A stretch of 64,000 bases of DNA. Origin: Phocoena phocoena (taxonomy: Eukaryota > Chordata > Mammalia > Artiodactyla > Phocoenidae). Positions 1 through 12,661 of the stretch are shown piece after piece (position 1 is the stretch's first letter; each line of letters begins with the position of its first letter). The position numbers and the translations under genes are program-made. Location of the stretch: NCBI RefSeq assembly GCF_963924675.1, contig NC_089236.1, positions 47,958,500 to 48,022,499 of the forward strand. Reading direction: 5' to 3'. The notes beneath the pieces were generated by a model. The model searched no databases, was not told the origin of the DNA, and worked only from the letters and a program-made list of their open reading frames with translations.

Positions 1-2
1 AT

Positions 3-3000
3 ATCTTGGGTCACAAATCAAGCCTTGGTAAATTTAAGAAAATTGAAATTGTATCAAGTATCTTTTCTGACCACAACGCCATAAGACTAGATATCAATTA
101 CAGGAAAAGATCTGTAAAATATACAAACACATGGAGGCTAAACAATACACTACTTAATAATGAAGTGATCACTGAAGAAATCAAAGAGGAAATCAAAAAA
201 TACCTAGAAGTAAATGACAATGGAGACACAACGACCCAAAACCTATGGGATGCAGCAAAAGCAGTTCTAAGGGGGAAGTTTATAGCAATACAAGCCCACC
301 TTAAGAAGCAGGAAACATCTCGAATAAACAACCTCACCTTGCACCTCAAGCAATTAGAGAAAGAAGAACAAAAAAGCCCCAAAGCTAGCAGAAGGAAAGA
401 AATCATAAAAATCAGATCAGAAATAAATGAAAAAGAAATGAAGGAAACGATAGCAAAGATCAATAAAACTAAAAGCTGGTTCTTTGAGAAGATAAACAAA
501 ATAGATAAACCAGTAGCCAGACTCATCAAGAAAAAAAGGGAGAAGACTCAAATCAATAGAATTAGAAATGAGAAAGGAGAAGTAACAACTGACACTGCAG
601 AAATAAAAAATATCATGAGAGATTACTACAAGCAACTCTATGCCAATAAAATGGACAATCTGGAAGAAATGGACAAATTCTTAGAAATGCACAACCTGCC
701 AAGACTGAATCAGGAAGAAATAGAAAATATGAACAGACCAATCACAAGCACTGAAATTGAAACTGTGATTAAAAATCTTCCAACAAACAAAAGCCCAGGA
801 CCAGATGGCTTCGCAGGTGAATTCTATCAAACGTTTAGAGAAGAGTTAACACCTATCCTTCTCGAACTCTTCCAAAATATAGCAGAGGGAGGAACACTCC
901 CAAATTCCTTCTACGAGGCCGCCATCACCTTGATACCAAAACCAGACAAGGATGTCACAAAGAAAGAAAACTACAGGCCAATATCACTGATGAACATAGA
1001 TGCAAAAATCCTCAACAAAATACTAGCAAACAGAATCCAACAGCACATTAAAAGGATCATACACCATGATCAAGTGGGGTTTATTCCAGGAATGCAAGGA
1101 TTCTTCAATATACGCAAATCTATCAATGTGATAAACCATATTAACAAATTGAAGGAGAAAAACCATATGATCATCTCAATAGATGCAGAGAAAGCTTTCG
1201 ACAAAATTCAACACCCATTTATGATAAAAAACCCTCCAGAAAGTAGGCATAGAGGGAACTTTCCTCAACATAATAAAGGCCATATATGACAAGCCCACAG
1301 CAAACATCATTCTCAATGGTGAAAAACTGAAAGCATTTCCACTAAGATCAGGAACAAGACAAGGTTGCCCACTCTCACCACTCTTATTCAACATAGTTTT
1401 GGAAGTTTTAGCCACAGCAATCATAGAAGAAAAGGAAATAAAAGGAATCCACATCGGAAAAGAAGAAGTAAAGCTGTCACTGTTTGCAGATGACATGATA
1501 CTATACATAGAGAATCCTAAAGATGCTACCAGAAAACTACTAGAGCTAATCAATGAATTTGGTAAAGTAGCAGGATACAAAATTAATGCACAGAAATCTC
1601 TGGCATTCTTATATACTAATGATGAAAAATCTGAAAGTGAAATCAAGAAAACACTCCCATTTACCATTGCAACAAAAAGAATAAAATATCTAGGAATAAA
1701 CCTACCAAAGGATACAAAAGACCTGTATGCAGAAAATTATAAGACACTGATGAAAGGAATTAAAGATGATACAAATAGATGGAGAGATATACCATGTTCT
1801 TGGATTGGAAGAATCAACATTGTGAAAATGACTCTACTACCCAAAGCAATCTACAGATTCAATGCAATCCCTATCAAACTACCACTGGCATTTTTCACAG
1901 AACTAGAACAAAAAATTTCGCAATTTGTATGGAAACACAAAAGACTCCGAATAGCCAAAGCAATCTTGAGAACGAAAAAAGGAGCTGGAGGAATCAGGTT
2001 CCCTGACTTCAGACTATACTACAAAGCAACAGTAATCAAGACAGTACGGTACTGGCACAAAAACAGAAAGATAGATCAATGGAACAGGATAGAAAGCCCA
2101 GAGATAAACCCACATACATATGGACACCTTATCTTTGATAAAGGAGGCAGGAATGTACAGTGGAGAAAGGACAACCTCTTCAATAAATGGTGCTGGGAAA
2201 ACTGGACAGGTACATGTAAAAGTATGAGATTAGATCACTCCCTAACACCATACACAAAAATAAGCTCAAAATGGATTAAAGACCTAAATGTAAGGCCAGA
2301 AACTATCAAACTCTTAGAGGAAAACATAGGAAGAACACTCTATGACATAAATCACAGCAAGATTCTTTCTGACCCACCTCCTAGAGTAATGGAAATAAAA
2401 AGAAAAATAAACAAATGGGACCTAATGAAACTTCAAAGCTTTTGCACAGCAAAGGAAACCATAATCAAGACCAAAAGACAACCCTCAGAATGGGAGAAAA
2501 CATTTGCAAATGAAGCAACTGACAAAGGATTAATTTCCAAAATTTACAAACAGCTCATGCAGCTCAATAACAAAAAAACAAACAACCCCATCCAAAAATG
2601 GGCAGAAGACCTAAACAGACATTTCTCCAAAGAAGATATACAGAATGCCAACAAACACATGAAAGAATGCTCAACATCATTAATCATTAGAGAAATGCAA
2701 ATCAAAACTACAATGAGATATCATCTCACACCAGTCAGAATGGCCATCATCAAAAAATCTAGAAACAATAAATGCTGGAGAGGGTGTGGAGAAAAGGGAA
2801 CACTGTTGCACTGCTGGTGGGAATGTGAATTGGTTCAGCCACTATGGAGAACAGTATGGAGGTTCCTTAAAAAACTACAAATAGAATTACCATATGACCC
2901 AGCAATCCCACTACTGGACATATACCCTGAGAAAACCAAAATTCAAAAAGAGTCATGTACCAAAATGTTCATTGCAGCTCTATTTACAATTGCCCGGAGA

Positions 3001-3207
3001 TGGAAAGAACCTAAGCGCCCATCATCGGACGAATGGATAAAGAAGATGTGGCACATACACACAATGGAATATTACTCAGCCTTAAAAAGAAATGAAATTG
3101 AGTTATTTGTAAGGAGATGGATAGACCTAGAGTCTGTCATACAGAGTGAAGTAAGTCAGAAAGAAAAAGACAAATACCATATGCTAACACATATATATGG
3201 AATTTAA
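3..3207 (+). pseudogene. LINE-1 ORF2 (endonuclease/reverse transcriptase), 3' part, one frameshift
   Basis: ORF2p nicks target DNA and reverse-transcribes L1 RNA at the nick. The first frame (3 to about 1231) starts inside the endonuclease. It holds the SDHNAIRLD segment with the catalytic Asp-His pair (about 66-92), the linker, RT motifs around LIPKPDKD and [19 protein letters not shown], and motif [10 protein letters not shown] (Asp codon 1182-1184). The A-run at 1226-1231 is one base longer than in the copy at 39623-44310, so the frame shifts and ends at 1289. The second frame is open from 1231 to the stop at 3205-3207. It holds motif [18 protein letters not shown], motif C FADD (1483-1494) and the CWRGCGEKG...HCWWEC Cys-His cluster (from 2773). 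Apart from that one base, about 1,067 codons are uninterrupted. Inferred: a recently inactivated copy. A sequencing or assembly homopolymer error is an alternative. Confidence 0.95.
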
Positions 3208-3573
3208 GGGAAAAAAATGTCATGAAGAACCTAGGGATAAGACAGGAATAGAGGCGCAGACCTACTGGAGAACGGACTTCAGGATATGGGGAGGGGGAAG
3301 GGTGAGTTTTGACAGGGCGAGAGAGAGTCATGGACATATACACACTAACAAACATAGTAAGGTAGATAGCTAGGGGGAAGCAGCCGCAAGGCACAGGGAT
3401 ATTAGCTCGGGGCTTTGGGACAGCCTGGAGGGGTGGGATGGGGAGAGTGGGAGGGAGGGAGACGCAAGAGGGAAGACACATGGGAGCATATGTATATGTA
3501 TAGCTGATTCACTTTGTTATAAAGCAGAAACTAACACACCATTGTAAAGCAATTATACCCCAATAAAGATGTT
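3208..3573 (+). other. LINE-1 copy 1 3' UTR with G-rich tract
   Basis: A non-coding tail follows the ORF2 stop. It contains a run of G-blocks at 3430-3459 (six runs of three or more G separated by 1-5 bases), which fits a G-quadruplex. A G-rich polypurine tract in the 3' UTR is a known conserved feature of mammalian LINE-1. The polyadenylation signal AATAAA lies 6 bases before the A-tail. Confidence 0.85.
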
Positions 3574-3596
3574 AAAAAAAAAAAAAAAAAAAAAAA

Positions 3597-6044
3597 CCAA
3601 GACAGAAATAGGGACTGAAAGGATGGAATAGCTCAGATAGACATTTTTATTTGACAGCCAATTTGTGGAGCATGAAGCAGTAGAAAGGTCTTTTTATACA
3701 CGTAAACAAATCTTCCAAATCAGAGGTGGGACAAGTAAGCATCTCATATTTTTTTATGGAATCAACTCAAATATAAACACTGTGCTTGTAAAGTAAATAT
3801 AGCTTTCTACTTAATAAAGTATATGTTGAGGTCATAATGGGTGCCCAACACTGCTAGGCTCTGTTTGGAATGAAAATACGAAGGCTCAAACCAACTATTA
3901 TCCCCCAAATAAAGATAATAAACTGCTGAAGTTAGCATATAATAGAGAACTTAATTATGTAGTACTATCTAAAAATGTTATTGGGGCACTAGAGATTAAT
4001 GTGAGCTCTTGGAGTAATTGGTAGACACTATGTTAACCAATCTCAGATTTAATATCTTTGACTTTTTTGTTCATGGGGAAGGATGGAGAGTCAAATGACT
4101 TGATCAGTCTTTCCACTTGCCAGAAAACCACTACTCACAATCAAGAATCATTTCCTACCTCGTTTCAAATCTTCAGAAAGAATAGGCATTGTCAACTTCC
4201 TATTAGAAGAGTTTTCTAAAAACTAATGATTTTCAATGTTGAAGAGTTCTTCTGACTAAATTACTCTTGGTAACTTACTTTTTTATATCATTTTAAATAA
4301 TTCTACTCCCACCTTTTTAACTTTCCATTGTTTGTAGAATCTTATAATATACCCCATAGTCATTACTTGCCTAGCTATATATTTGTCTACTTAAATCTTT
4401 TCTTATAAATTAATCACTTCCTTCTCTTAATCACTGCAGTTGCTTTCCCCTGGCCTAACTGCAATTTTTCTTCAAATTATTGGTTCTGAGGTACCTAATG
4501 TCTAAGACAGTATTCTAGGTTTAAATAATACCTGGATAGTTCCTTTTTATTTATTCATCATACTACCCATGTGTGTACCATTTGATTCCCTGTGTACCAT
4601 CGCCCTTAGAGATACTTGACCAGGTGAAAATATACTTCATACCTGAAAGATAATCATATGTCTCCCAAATTTGATAAAGAAAAGTATCTATTTTTATACA
4701 TCCCTTGTCTACTATTATAAAAAACATAAGGTAATCCACCATCAGTATTAAAGTAAGTTACTTGAATTTGGTTTTAGTGCTTTTTTTTGCTTCAATTTTT
4801 ATTTTAGCACATGTGTCTTGCTTAGTCTTTGCAAAAACTGACTACATTGGAATAATATTTCCCCAAGTATGTATCACCTATGGGAAAGGTGTATGTCTCA
4901 AAATTATTCTGTATATTTCCCCTTTTATTTTATACTCTATCTAAATTAATATGTGGGCTAAGGAAATTTAATTAGAAGGAATGATTACCTTAGTTTCTAA
5001 AATAAAGGGGAACTGTGAAATTTTTTAGAAAAATTTCCATTCTATGTCTATTATGCTGTAATCTTTAAAATAATATTTATCCATATTTCAAAAAATCTGA
5101 ATCTATTGATTCAGATAAGCTTGTAATTCCAAATAATAGAGAGGTAGAAAGTGAACTAATACTCTATTTCTGGATTTATAGGACTTAAAAATATGTGTTC
5201 CCTATGCCAGGGAAACAAATAATCCTTCACCCATGTCCCAGTCCTTGGCAACACAACTCATGAAATTATATTCTCCCTTTTGTATCTAAAGTCATATGAT
5301 AGAGAGACTTCTTTTTTCTTTTCTTCTCTCCCCTGCATGTTTTCTTGAATCAATTATTTATCCATATTGAAAAGAGTATCTTCCCAACAGCATTTGGAAC
5401 TCCTTTCAGGCAAAAACCATATTTCAGTTTTCCTAATAATTAAGCAGAGCTATTTGGCATATAGTGATGATTCAATAAATTCACTGAATTTTGCTGAATT
5501 CATGAGGTATGAATTAGTGGGTAAATCGTAATCACTTCTCCAGTGTTGACCCTCTATGCAAAGATGGACACAGTATTTTCAGAAGGAATGCTTTAAAGAA
5601 AAAAAAAAGTGGGCTTTTATTCAGAGAGTAAAACTGCCACACTTTGTTTTCATTATTTTTCCTTCCCATTTTCTCTGACTCCTAGGAATCAGATGTGTTC
5701 CAGTACACATTTCTAAAATTGTTGGCCATTTGGTGGTAGTAAATCCCAGACATTAATTAGAAAGCAACTGGTGAGATTTGAATAAGCTCTGTAAATTGGA
5801 TAATGGTACTATATTAACTGTTAATTTCCATATTGTGTACCATGACTATGTAAGAAAATGTTCTTGCTTTTAGGAAATACATACTGAAGTATTTAGGGGG
5901 AAAGAGGCATTATCCCCACAATTTATTTTCAAATGGCTCTGAAAAAAATCCATAGAGAGAGACAAAGAGAGATGGAAAGAGAGACAGAAAAGAGAGGGAA
6001 GGACTAAGCGAATGAGGTAAAATGTTAACATTTGGGGATCAGGG
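3597..6044. other. Non-genic unique AT-rich DNA
   Basis: No convincing gene, RNA gene or young repeat is seen. Open frames are short and AT-driven. Around 5400-5490 there is weak resemblance to an L2 3' end (an element-like TTGGCATATAGTGATGATTCAATAAA stretch, split here by mutations). It is too diverged to call. Confidence 0.6.
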
Positions 6045-6122
6045 TGAAAGTATATGAAAGGATTGTACTGATTTATGCAACTTTTCTGTAAATCCGAAAT
6101 TATTGTTATTTCAAAACAAAGA
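6045..6122 (+). repeat. Ancient L1 (L1M-type) 3'-end remnant
   Basis: The stretch reads AAAGTATATGAAAGGATTG, then a segment containing GCAACTTTTCTGTAAATC, then an A/T-rich end. This matches my recollection of the 3' terminus of old mammalian L1M families. It is diverged and without a target-site duplication, and the family assignment is from memory. Confidence 0.5.
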
Positions 6123-6755
6123 GATGTTTGAAATAGTCGTGTTAAAACATGATTAAAGAAGACAATTTCGGTGACACAAACTTTATTTAACACTTTATGA
6201 AGTGGACAATCTCCATTTGAAGAACTGCAAAATGGGATAGAAGGCAGGAAGCTTGTACAGGACAAAGAATAAAGAACAAGGGAGAGAAAAATAGAAAATA
6301 TATTTCTGGCTGGGGCAACGTAGCCAACCTTGGTTGGGGTGAGAAGGAATAAGGAAATAAGTACAGAGTCCAGAGTGGGCTCCATATCTGGGGACTGGCT
6401 GACTGGATAGACAGCATTTCTGGTCAAGGGGAGCATTTACAAGGACGAAAAGTCATCTAAGTTTCGGTTTGCTGACGTGGCACCCCAGGCAGGAGCAGCT
6501 CCATCTTGGATCTAGAAAGTTATTTCAACAGCACTGTTTATTTGATTGGTAATTTACCTTTGTAAAAATGTTTTCATGTTCTACATTATCTCACCAAATT
6601 GTTCTCACAGCTCTTTTCTTTTTTTTCTTTTTTCCCTAAGAAAGGAAACAAATTCAGAGAGTATCTACATTAAAGTGTCAGAACTGGGAGTCCAAGGCTT
6701 CCAACTTGAAGCACAGAATTGTTTGTTATACATACCATTCTTTTTCTCTATATTT
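6123..6755. other. Non-genic DNA
   Basis: No identifiable gene. A slightly GC-richer patch at 6300-6510 gives overlapping minus-strand open frames of 188 and 76 codons. They have no recognisable domain and no splice or start context I would trust, so they are taken as chance or as an unrecognised old repeat. Confidence 0.5.
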
Positions 6756-6772
6756 AAAAAATTACTCAAATC

Positions 6773-6970
6773 GGGCTTCCCTGGTGGTGCAGTGGTTGAG
6801 AGCCCGCCTGCCGATGCCGGGGACACGGGTTCGAGCCCTGGTCCGGGAAGATCCCACATGCTGTGGAGCGGCTGGGCCCGTGAGCCATGGCCGCTGAGCC
6901 TGCGCGTCCGGAGCCTGTGCTCCGCAACGGGAGAGGCCACAACAGTGAGAGGCCCACGTACCGCAAAAAA
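6773..6970 (+). mobile_element. CHR-2-type tRNA-Glu-derived SINE
   Basis: This is a non-autonomous retroposon mobilised by LINE-1. The tRNA-like head carries RNA polymerase III promoter boxes: A box TGGTGCAGTGG at 6785-6795 and B box GGTTCGAGCCC at 6828-6838. An A-rich tail follows. The target-site duplication is AATTACTCAAATC immediately before the element and again at 6975-6987, extendable to 17 bases through the A-run. This copy keeps the canonical A in the B box, where most copies here read GGTTCGTGCCC. Confidence 0.96.
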
Positions 6971-6987
6971 AAAAAATTACTCAAATC

Positions 6988-9070
6988 AATTACCTTGAGG
7001 CATTTCAAGAGTTTGGCGTCAATAAGGAACATTTTTGTAAACGACTGGTCAAATAAACGAACTTAGTCTTGTTTCTCCACACCTGAAAGCATCAGACCAT
7101 CAAAAGCCTATCCATCCAATCAGCTGATGAATTGGGCCCCTCTGATCTGCCCCTCATCTCCCCTCACACTCATCCACATCCCCCTCTTGATCTCTATATC
7201 ATGAACTGGGATCACAAATATATGATGATAGCAAATATACGATCTCCGTGAAATCTAATCAAAAAGGAATCTGTCAGGGAGAAAGTGAAATATATTAAAT
7301 TAAGGGTGTAGAGCACTTCTGGTTTCTTATTGGCCCTGAGCTTATGTGAATGGTACCCAAGTGCCTTGGAAAAATTAGGGCTGTCCCAAGAGTGACCTCT
7401 TCCAGGCTACTCCATACCCTTTAATTAACTCTAAACTTCAGAGGCCTGAAAAAGTAACCACAGCTCCACAAATGTCTCTCTGGGATCCATTTACACTAAG
7501 GGAGAATATGTATGAATAGGTCTTTTACTAAGATTTATTGAGTTCTGGATGCCATGCCTTGGTTTCAAGAATTATTTTTATCTGTTTGATTCAAGACTCT
7601 TGAATGTTTTAACCACTTCCCAATTTTCCCAAAGTTTTTTTTTTTGCTCGATACACATTGATTTCAATAATCTCAACGATTTTGATATTTTACACACTTT
7701 GAAGGCAGAATAAATAACCGATCTAACTAGAGTAGATTTTAATACAAAGAAAACTATTTTTCTTACATTTTGGAACTATTCACTAGGTAAATAAAGCTCT
7801 TTCCTTTTCTCCCTGGAAACATTGACCCTGAACAGACAACAAAACCCTAGGTGGGATATTTAAATCTTAAGTGAGTGGTCAGTTAAGTGCCTGTAGAGGT
7901 AAAAGGACAGATAGCATATTTGGTATGCTAATGAACCTACTTCAAGGAAAGTGACAAAAACATCAATCAAATCAGAAGAGGCTATTAAGGATTGTTAATT
8001 CCCTTTTAGATGAGCAATGATTTCCATTGGGATCAGAATAAATATTCATGCAAAGGACCAATGACAGAAATTTCACCAAAAAATCATACCACGATAAAGT
8101 TTCTACACAGCTTATGACAAAACTTACCTGGCTCCCAATTTCACAGGAGCTTTGACTATTTGGGACACATTTCCCCTTTTAAAATATCGATGAAAATTAG
8201 CATTCTTTCTTCATTTTAAACCCAAAATACATTTATTTAAAACTATGCCCTGAAGTATCTCTAATTCTCAAAAGATTGTATATCTCCCCTAACCATAAAA
8301 ATTACACAATTTCTAATGCTTTGATATTATTCAAGATGTATTTCAATTAAAACACACACACACATACACACAAACTGGAAAGGTTAAAAAAAATTTAAGG
8401 AAGCCGTATTAAGTCATAATTTAAAATTATATGCAAATTATGTGACGAGCAATATTTTTTAATTGAACAAAGTCAAGCCTTTGGCAGCTTTCCATGTTTG
8501 CCGTCACCTGGTGACAGCTCTGTGCAAGCTTATTATAAGTACCCCAAAACAAAACCCTATTGGTAGAGTCTAGTTCAATCCATTTCAACTAGATAAATAT
8601 CTATTGAGCTACTACAATATTTTTAGGATTGGTTTAGATTCTACTAGAAACACAGAATTATAGCATAAAGACTCTTAATGGTACTAACAATTGAGAGAGA
8701 AAAGCAAACAAATAAAAGAAACAATTGTTGTGGCCATTATCTAAAGGATAAAAGCCAACAAATGTTGTCATCATCAAAGGGATCCATGACTTTGAGGCTA
8801 GTTGACACCATTAGCAAAAAGAAGGAATGAGAGAAAAAATTTATATGGGAGGACTACAGGTTACATCTTAGAGATTTTGAAATGGTGATGATGTATGCAG
8901 GGAGAGATTCCAAACTGAAATCCTGAGGTTTGCTTTTCAGAAGTTAGTTATTAATGATAGCCTTCTACGGTTCTTCCCCATTGTTCATTTCTTAACAAAG
9001 AGTAAAGTTTTACCTCAAAGAAATCTTCATGAAAATGAGTCTTGATAAGATTCATATTCAACTAATTGAG
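6988..9070. other. Non-genic unique DNA, nearly repeat-free
   Basis: No gene was recognised. A short imperfect CA run lies at about 8350-8372. A small symmetrical motif GTCACCTGGTGAC is at 8503-8515. There are no young transposon insertions in about 2 kb. Confidence 0.6.
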
Positions 9071-9076
9071 TCCCTT

Positions 9077-9165
9077 CTAACTGCCAGTCACTGTGGTAGA
9101 CACTTTCACACACATTATCACATTTAATTCTCACAGCAATTGCGTGAAGTTGTTTATCTAGAAAT
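9077..9165 (-). repeat. MIR-like SINE fragment
   Basis: The order of phrases matches the reverse complement of the MIR core and tail: CTGCCAGTCACTGTGGTAGA, then CACATTATCACATTTAATTC, then TCACAGCAATTG. It is short and diverged. Confidence 0.5.
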
Positions 9166-9179
9166 TCTAATTAATTATT

Positions 9180-11190
9180 ATTGTCATGAAAATGCAACTG
9201 CCAAATATTAATCAAGTATTCACTGAATTAACTAGACATATATTGTTTGATTTCTAATCCTATACTGCTCCACTGCCCAGTTTCCAATTTTCCTTTTAAT
9301 AGACATTAATAGCACAAAGTAGCAAAAAGAGTAGTTCAATGTCAAATAATGCACGTGAATAAAATTCCTTCGTGAAAACAGAAATATATTGGGAGACAGA
9401 AAGACCCAACTTACAATCTAAGCTCATCCTCAGGCAAATCGCTAAATTTTTTTGAGGCTTAGTTACTTCATCTGTCACATGAAATCAATGACTTTCATTC
9501 AGTCTACGTTTTTGGACTGTTGTATGGATCAAATAAGTTACTGGTGAAAAAGTTCTTTACTAAACAGAAGGATGTAAATCAAAGGTTTAAGGGGGGGAAA
9601 GAGGACATTTTTCTCTGGGTCCTTCTTCTTTCACTTTCAAAGTCTTTCCTTGAGAAGGCTTTGTGAATAAAGAAAGGTAGCAAGAAAAGGGACTCCTTTG
9701 GTTTCCATCACCTCTGTGCCTCATCCATGTCCACCATCCATCCTTTTCCTCCTATGTGGCCAATCCTATGCCCAGACACATCCCTGCAGCTAGGACTGTC
9801 AGTAGTGGTTGTTTATATGGTTTTACTCAATCTTGTCATAACTCTTAACTTTAGCTGTTGATCATTGACACACTCATCACTGAATTAAAGAATCCATTGA
9901 AGAGACAGAAGAGTGTCGCTTCTTCATCTCATGCTGGACAGCTCACGTGTCCACCTTGATGCTGACATGCTAACACTGAAGAGGTCTCAGCCTTTCTGTC
10001 TCAAATGCTCAACACGTAAGCACAAATTTTCTCTCTGAACCACACAGAGTTACTAATTGTATTTCAACTGCCGTTTCTGTTTTATTTCAATCTAATGATA
10101 TAAGAGAATAAATAATAATAAACTTTAAGAATTCTCCCATGAATAACAATACACTCTTCTTCCCCTCTAAGAGAGAACAGAAATAAAAAACATAGATTAC
10201 AAAATTAGTTTGAAAATAAAGAAAATATCCTAGAGATTTAATTTCTAAATATTGAAATTGCTTACTCATAAAATCAGTTGACTTGTCCCCTTCTTTCTTT
10301 AAAATGGGTAATATCAAGAACCCTAAATAAAAATAAATAGACAAATGATCAAAGAAGAGTAATAGGCAGGCTTTCACGTTTCAAGGTTCTTAAGTCAGAA
10401 TGGCAGAATGGAAAAATGTAGACAGCCCAGGAACCCGGTGGCATTGCAGGGGTGCTATTCTGATCCTGAGCTGCCTATCGCCAAACGCCCTAATCCAGGA
10501 CTCATAAATGACTGGTGAAACCTTGAAGCAAGGGTAGGGGAAAGAGACTGGATAATGTAATTCTATGTTATGGAGAAAACAGAAATCAAAATGAGGGATA
10601 TCAAGGAGAGAAAATGTGAAGGATTAACATCTAGTAAGATTGAATAAGTGTAATATCTTGGTAATGTAAAAAATCAGTGAAATGCAGGGCCAGTCTTTAG
10701 TAAGAGAGAAAGTGGAACATTTGACCCAGGCACTGTGCTATGAAGGACACGGGAATCTCTCTCGAAGCTGCTACGAATACACTGAAGGCAGTTGTCATGA
10801 TGTCAAGACGAACTGCACACACACACATTCTGTCTAATGAGGTCAACTTTCATTCATTCACTTTGCTTTCTCTTTTCTTTTTTTGAAAACCGTGTCGATA
10901 AAGAGATCTTTTAAAGGGAAAACTATAAACATTCTAATACTAAAATAACTATTTTCATATTTTAAACTTCCCTTGCAGGCTTTATCTATGTAACTGTGAC
11001 CTTCGTGTACATACAACATTTGTGTTTTATATTTTTCTACCAATCGTTATACACTAACATGTTCCCATGTTTCTAGTTAGCACTTTAAACGCCAGCATCT
11101 GTAGGGCATTCAACCTAGAAACTAGGATTTATTCTGAATATTAAACTGAACAATTGAAAGTGCTTTTTCTTTTCTTCTTTAAAAATTTTT
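9180..11190. other. Non-genic unique DNA
   Basis: AT-rich sequence with only chance open frames, the longest being a minus-strand 96 codons at 10087-10377 that is very Phe/Tyr/Ile/Leu-rich. There is a short CA run near 10814-10826. No domain, RNA gene or young repeat was seen. Confidence 0.6.
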
Positions 11191-11194
11191 AGGT

Positions 11195-11518
11195 TTCTCT
11201 ATGGTTTATTTTTTTAATTTTTATTTTATAATGGCCTATAGATGATTTACAATGTTGTGTTAGTTTTAGGTGTACAGCAAAACGATTCAGTTATACATAT
11301 ACATATATCTATTCTTTTTCAAGTTCTTTTCCCATTTAGGATTACAGAATATTGAGCAGAGTTTCCTGTGCTATACAGTAAGTCCTTGTTGTTTATCTGT
11401 TTTAAATATAGTAATGTGTATACATCAACACCAAACTCTCAATTTACCCCTCCCCCTCACATTTCCCCTTTGGCAACCATAAATTTGTTTTTTATGTCTG
11501 TGAGTCTCTTATTTTAAG
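11195..11518 (-). mobile_element. 5'-truncated LINE-1 3' UTR fragment (type II 3' UTR)
   Basis: On the plus strand it starts with a T-rich end (the reverse of the A-tail), then GATTTACAATGTTGTGTTAG, CAGTTATACATATACATATA and CTGTGCTATACAGTAAGTCC. This is the reverse complement of the 3' UTR seen in sense at 22050-22500. Only the 3' UTR is present, as is usual for truncated L1 insertions. No clear target-site duplication. Confidence 0.85.
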
Positions 11519-11524
11519 CACCAA

Positions 11525-12065
11525 ATTCCAGGAAAGAGATGTGTGATGGGTACCTAGTCCTGTTCAGAAGAGGACTGTGATAAAAGAATCCTCTTTCTTT
11601 TTGGAATACCATCCTGTCCCTACCGTAGCCCATTTGGACCAGGTAGGGCTGACCCCAAACCAGGAGTGGGATGGTGACTGGATTGTTCAATATCTTCCAT
11701 CCAGCTGGACAAACTGTTTGGATGGGGGAAAGTTATGTGACCCTAGTCAGTACAGTGAGACACAGTTATGGAAGAAAAGTTCTATATTTGCTAGATGTGA
11801 AGCTGGTAGAATGAAGGGCTGAGTTTACCTAGGCTACCACAAGGCAAGAACCTCTCTGGGACTTTAATTAACAGAGAAAAGTTTGGACAAGAGGTGTGAC
11901 AGAGAATAAGAGAAAAAAACCAAGCCCTAATTGACTTTTTTGAGTCCCTGGATGCAGCTAGGCCTGACTTTTCAAATATGTGAACTAATAAATCCTCTTT
12001 GAGGTTTAAGCCAGTTTGAGTTAGACTTCTATTACTTGGAACCAAAATAGTTTTGAATGATTCTA
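11525..12065 (+). repeat. Probable ancient interspersed repeat, family uncertain
   Basis: The 3' end contains GTGAACTAATAAATCCTC and AAGCCAGTTTGAGTTAGAC, followed by a block ending GGAACCAAAATAG. These resemble a common old mammalian repeat terminus that I recall but cannot name with certainty (L1M/L1ME-like). The upstream part is unrecognised. An 81-codon open frame at 11577-11822 has no recognisable domain and is treated as non-coding. Confidence 0.4.
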
Positions 12066-12660
12066 AACCTGAGAAATGAGGCATGACAACTATAAGAAAG
12101 AGGGTATCTACACTTAGGGCCTTGGATTTGGAGAATATATAATAGCTTTCTCTGTGAATAGATGTATTTCACCCAGAAATAAACTAAATATGGTTAATGG
12201 GATCTAAGAACCTGAAATTTACAAAATGCAGTGTCTTGTTACTGCAAAGTGAACCAAGTAACTGAGATGAGTCTGCACAGCTAGCTGGGCTGTTCCAGGA
12301 TTTGGCCACATGATTCAAATCCAACCTCAAGCTAGCTGCTGTTCACTGCTGTCTGGGAGGGGTTGTCCACTCTGCCTTGCACATTGATTCTATGTACTTT
12401 GGCTGGTTGGAACTCCCAAGACAGGTGACAGTGATGCCAGGATTCTGCAGCTTCGTTGGAAACTGTTTTGTTGATCTGATCCAAGGTGAATGGGCTAGAA
12501 GAATCCTGGGGGCCCAGAGACCTACCCTCTCAGGGACCTTCCCGAGAACTCTTTTCCCTACTTTCTCCTCCCTCACTCTGTCCCATAGAAGAAAACAATT
12601 TTAGTTGAGAAAGGGGCTGGGCAGAGGATTGTATCCAATTAGCTCTATTGCAGGGTTTAC
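12066..12660. other. Non-genic DNA
   Basis: No gene or clear repeat. Overlapping open frames on both strands at 12343-12604 mirror each other in a GC-richer patch, which is typical of non-coding shadow frames. Confidence 0.5.
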
Positions 12661-12661
12661 T

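Larger units (their letters stand above)
1..3596 (+). mobile_element. LINE-1 copy 1 (young, 5' end outside window)
   Basis: Seen: this is a sense-strand LINE-1 running from the last part of the endonuclease domain through the reverse transcriptase, the C-terminal Cys-rich region and the 3' UTR to a pure A23 tail at 3574-3596. The AATAAA signal is at 3562-3567. The uninterrupted tail and a single reading-frame break point to a fairly recent insertion. Its ORF2 is closest to that of the copy at 57325-62168 (shared block at the endonuclease/linker). The 5' half and left target-site duplication lie outside the window, so the duplication starting at about 3597 cannot be paired. Confidence 0.97.

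Noticed and set aside
98..529. Minus-strand 143-codon frame inside LINE-1 copy 1, with counterparts at 40598-41171, 53212-53421 and 59018-59224
   Set aside because: Antisense of the A-rich ORF2 linker. Phe/Ser/Leu-rich composition is forced by the sense codons.
5870..6436. 188-codon minus-strand frame
   Set aside because: No domain, Ser/Leu/Phe-rich, overlaps an ancient L1 3'-end remnant, with no splice or promoter context.
6773..6850. tRNA gene (tRNA-Glu-like head with A and B boxes)
   Set aside because: It lacks a complete cloverleaf and continues into the SINE body and A-tail. It is a retroposon promoter.
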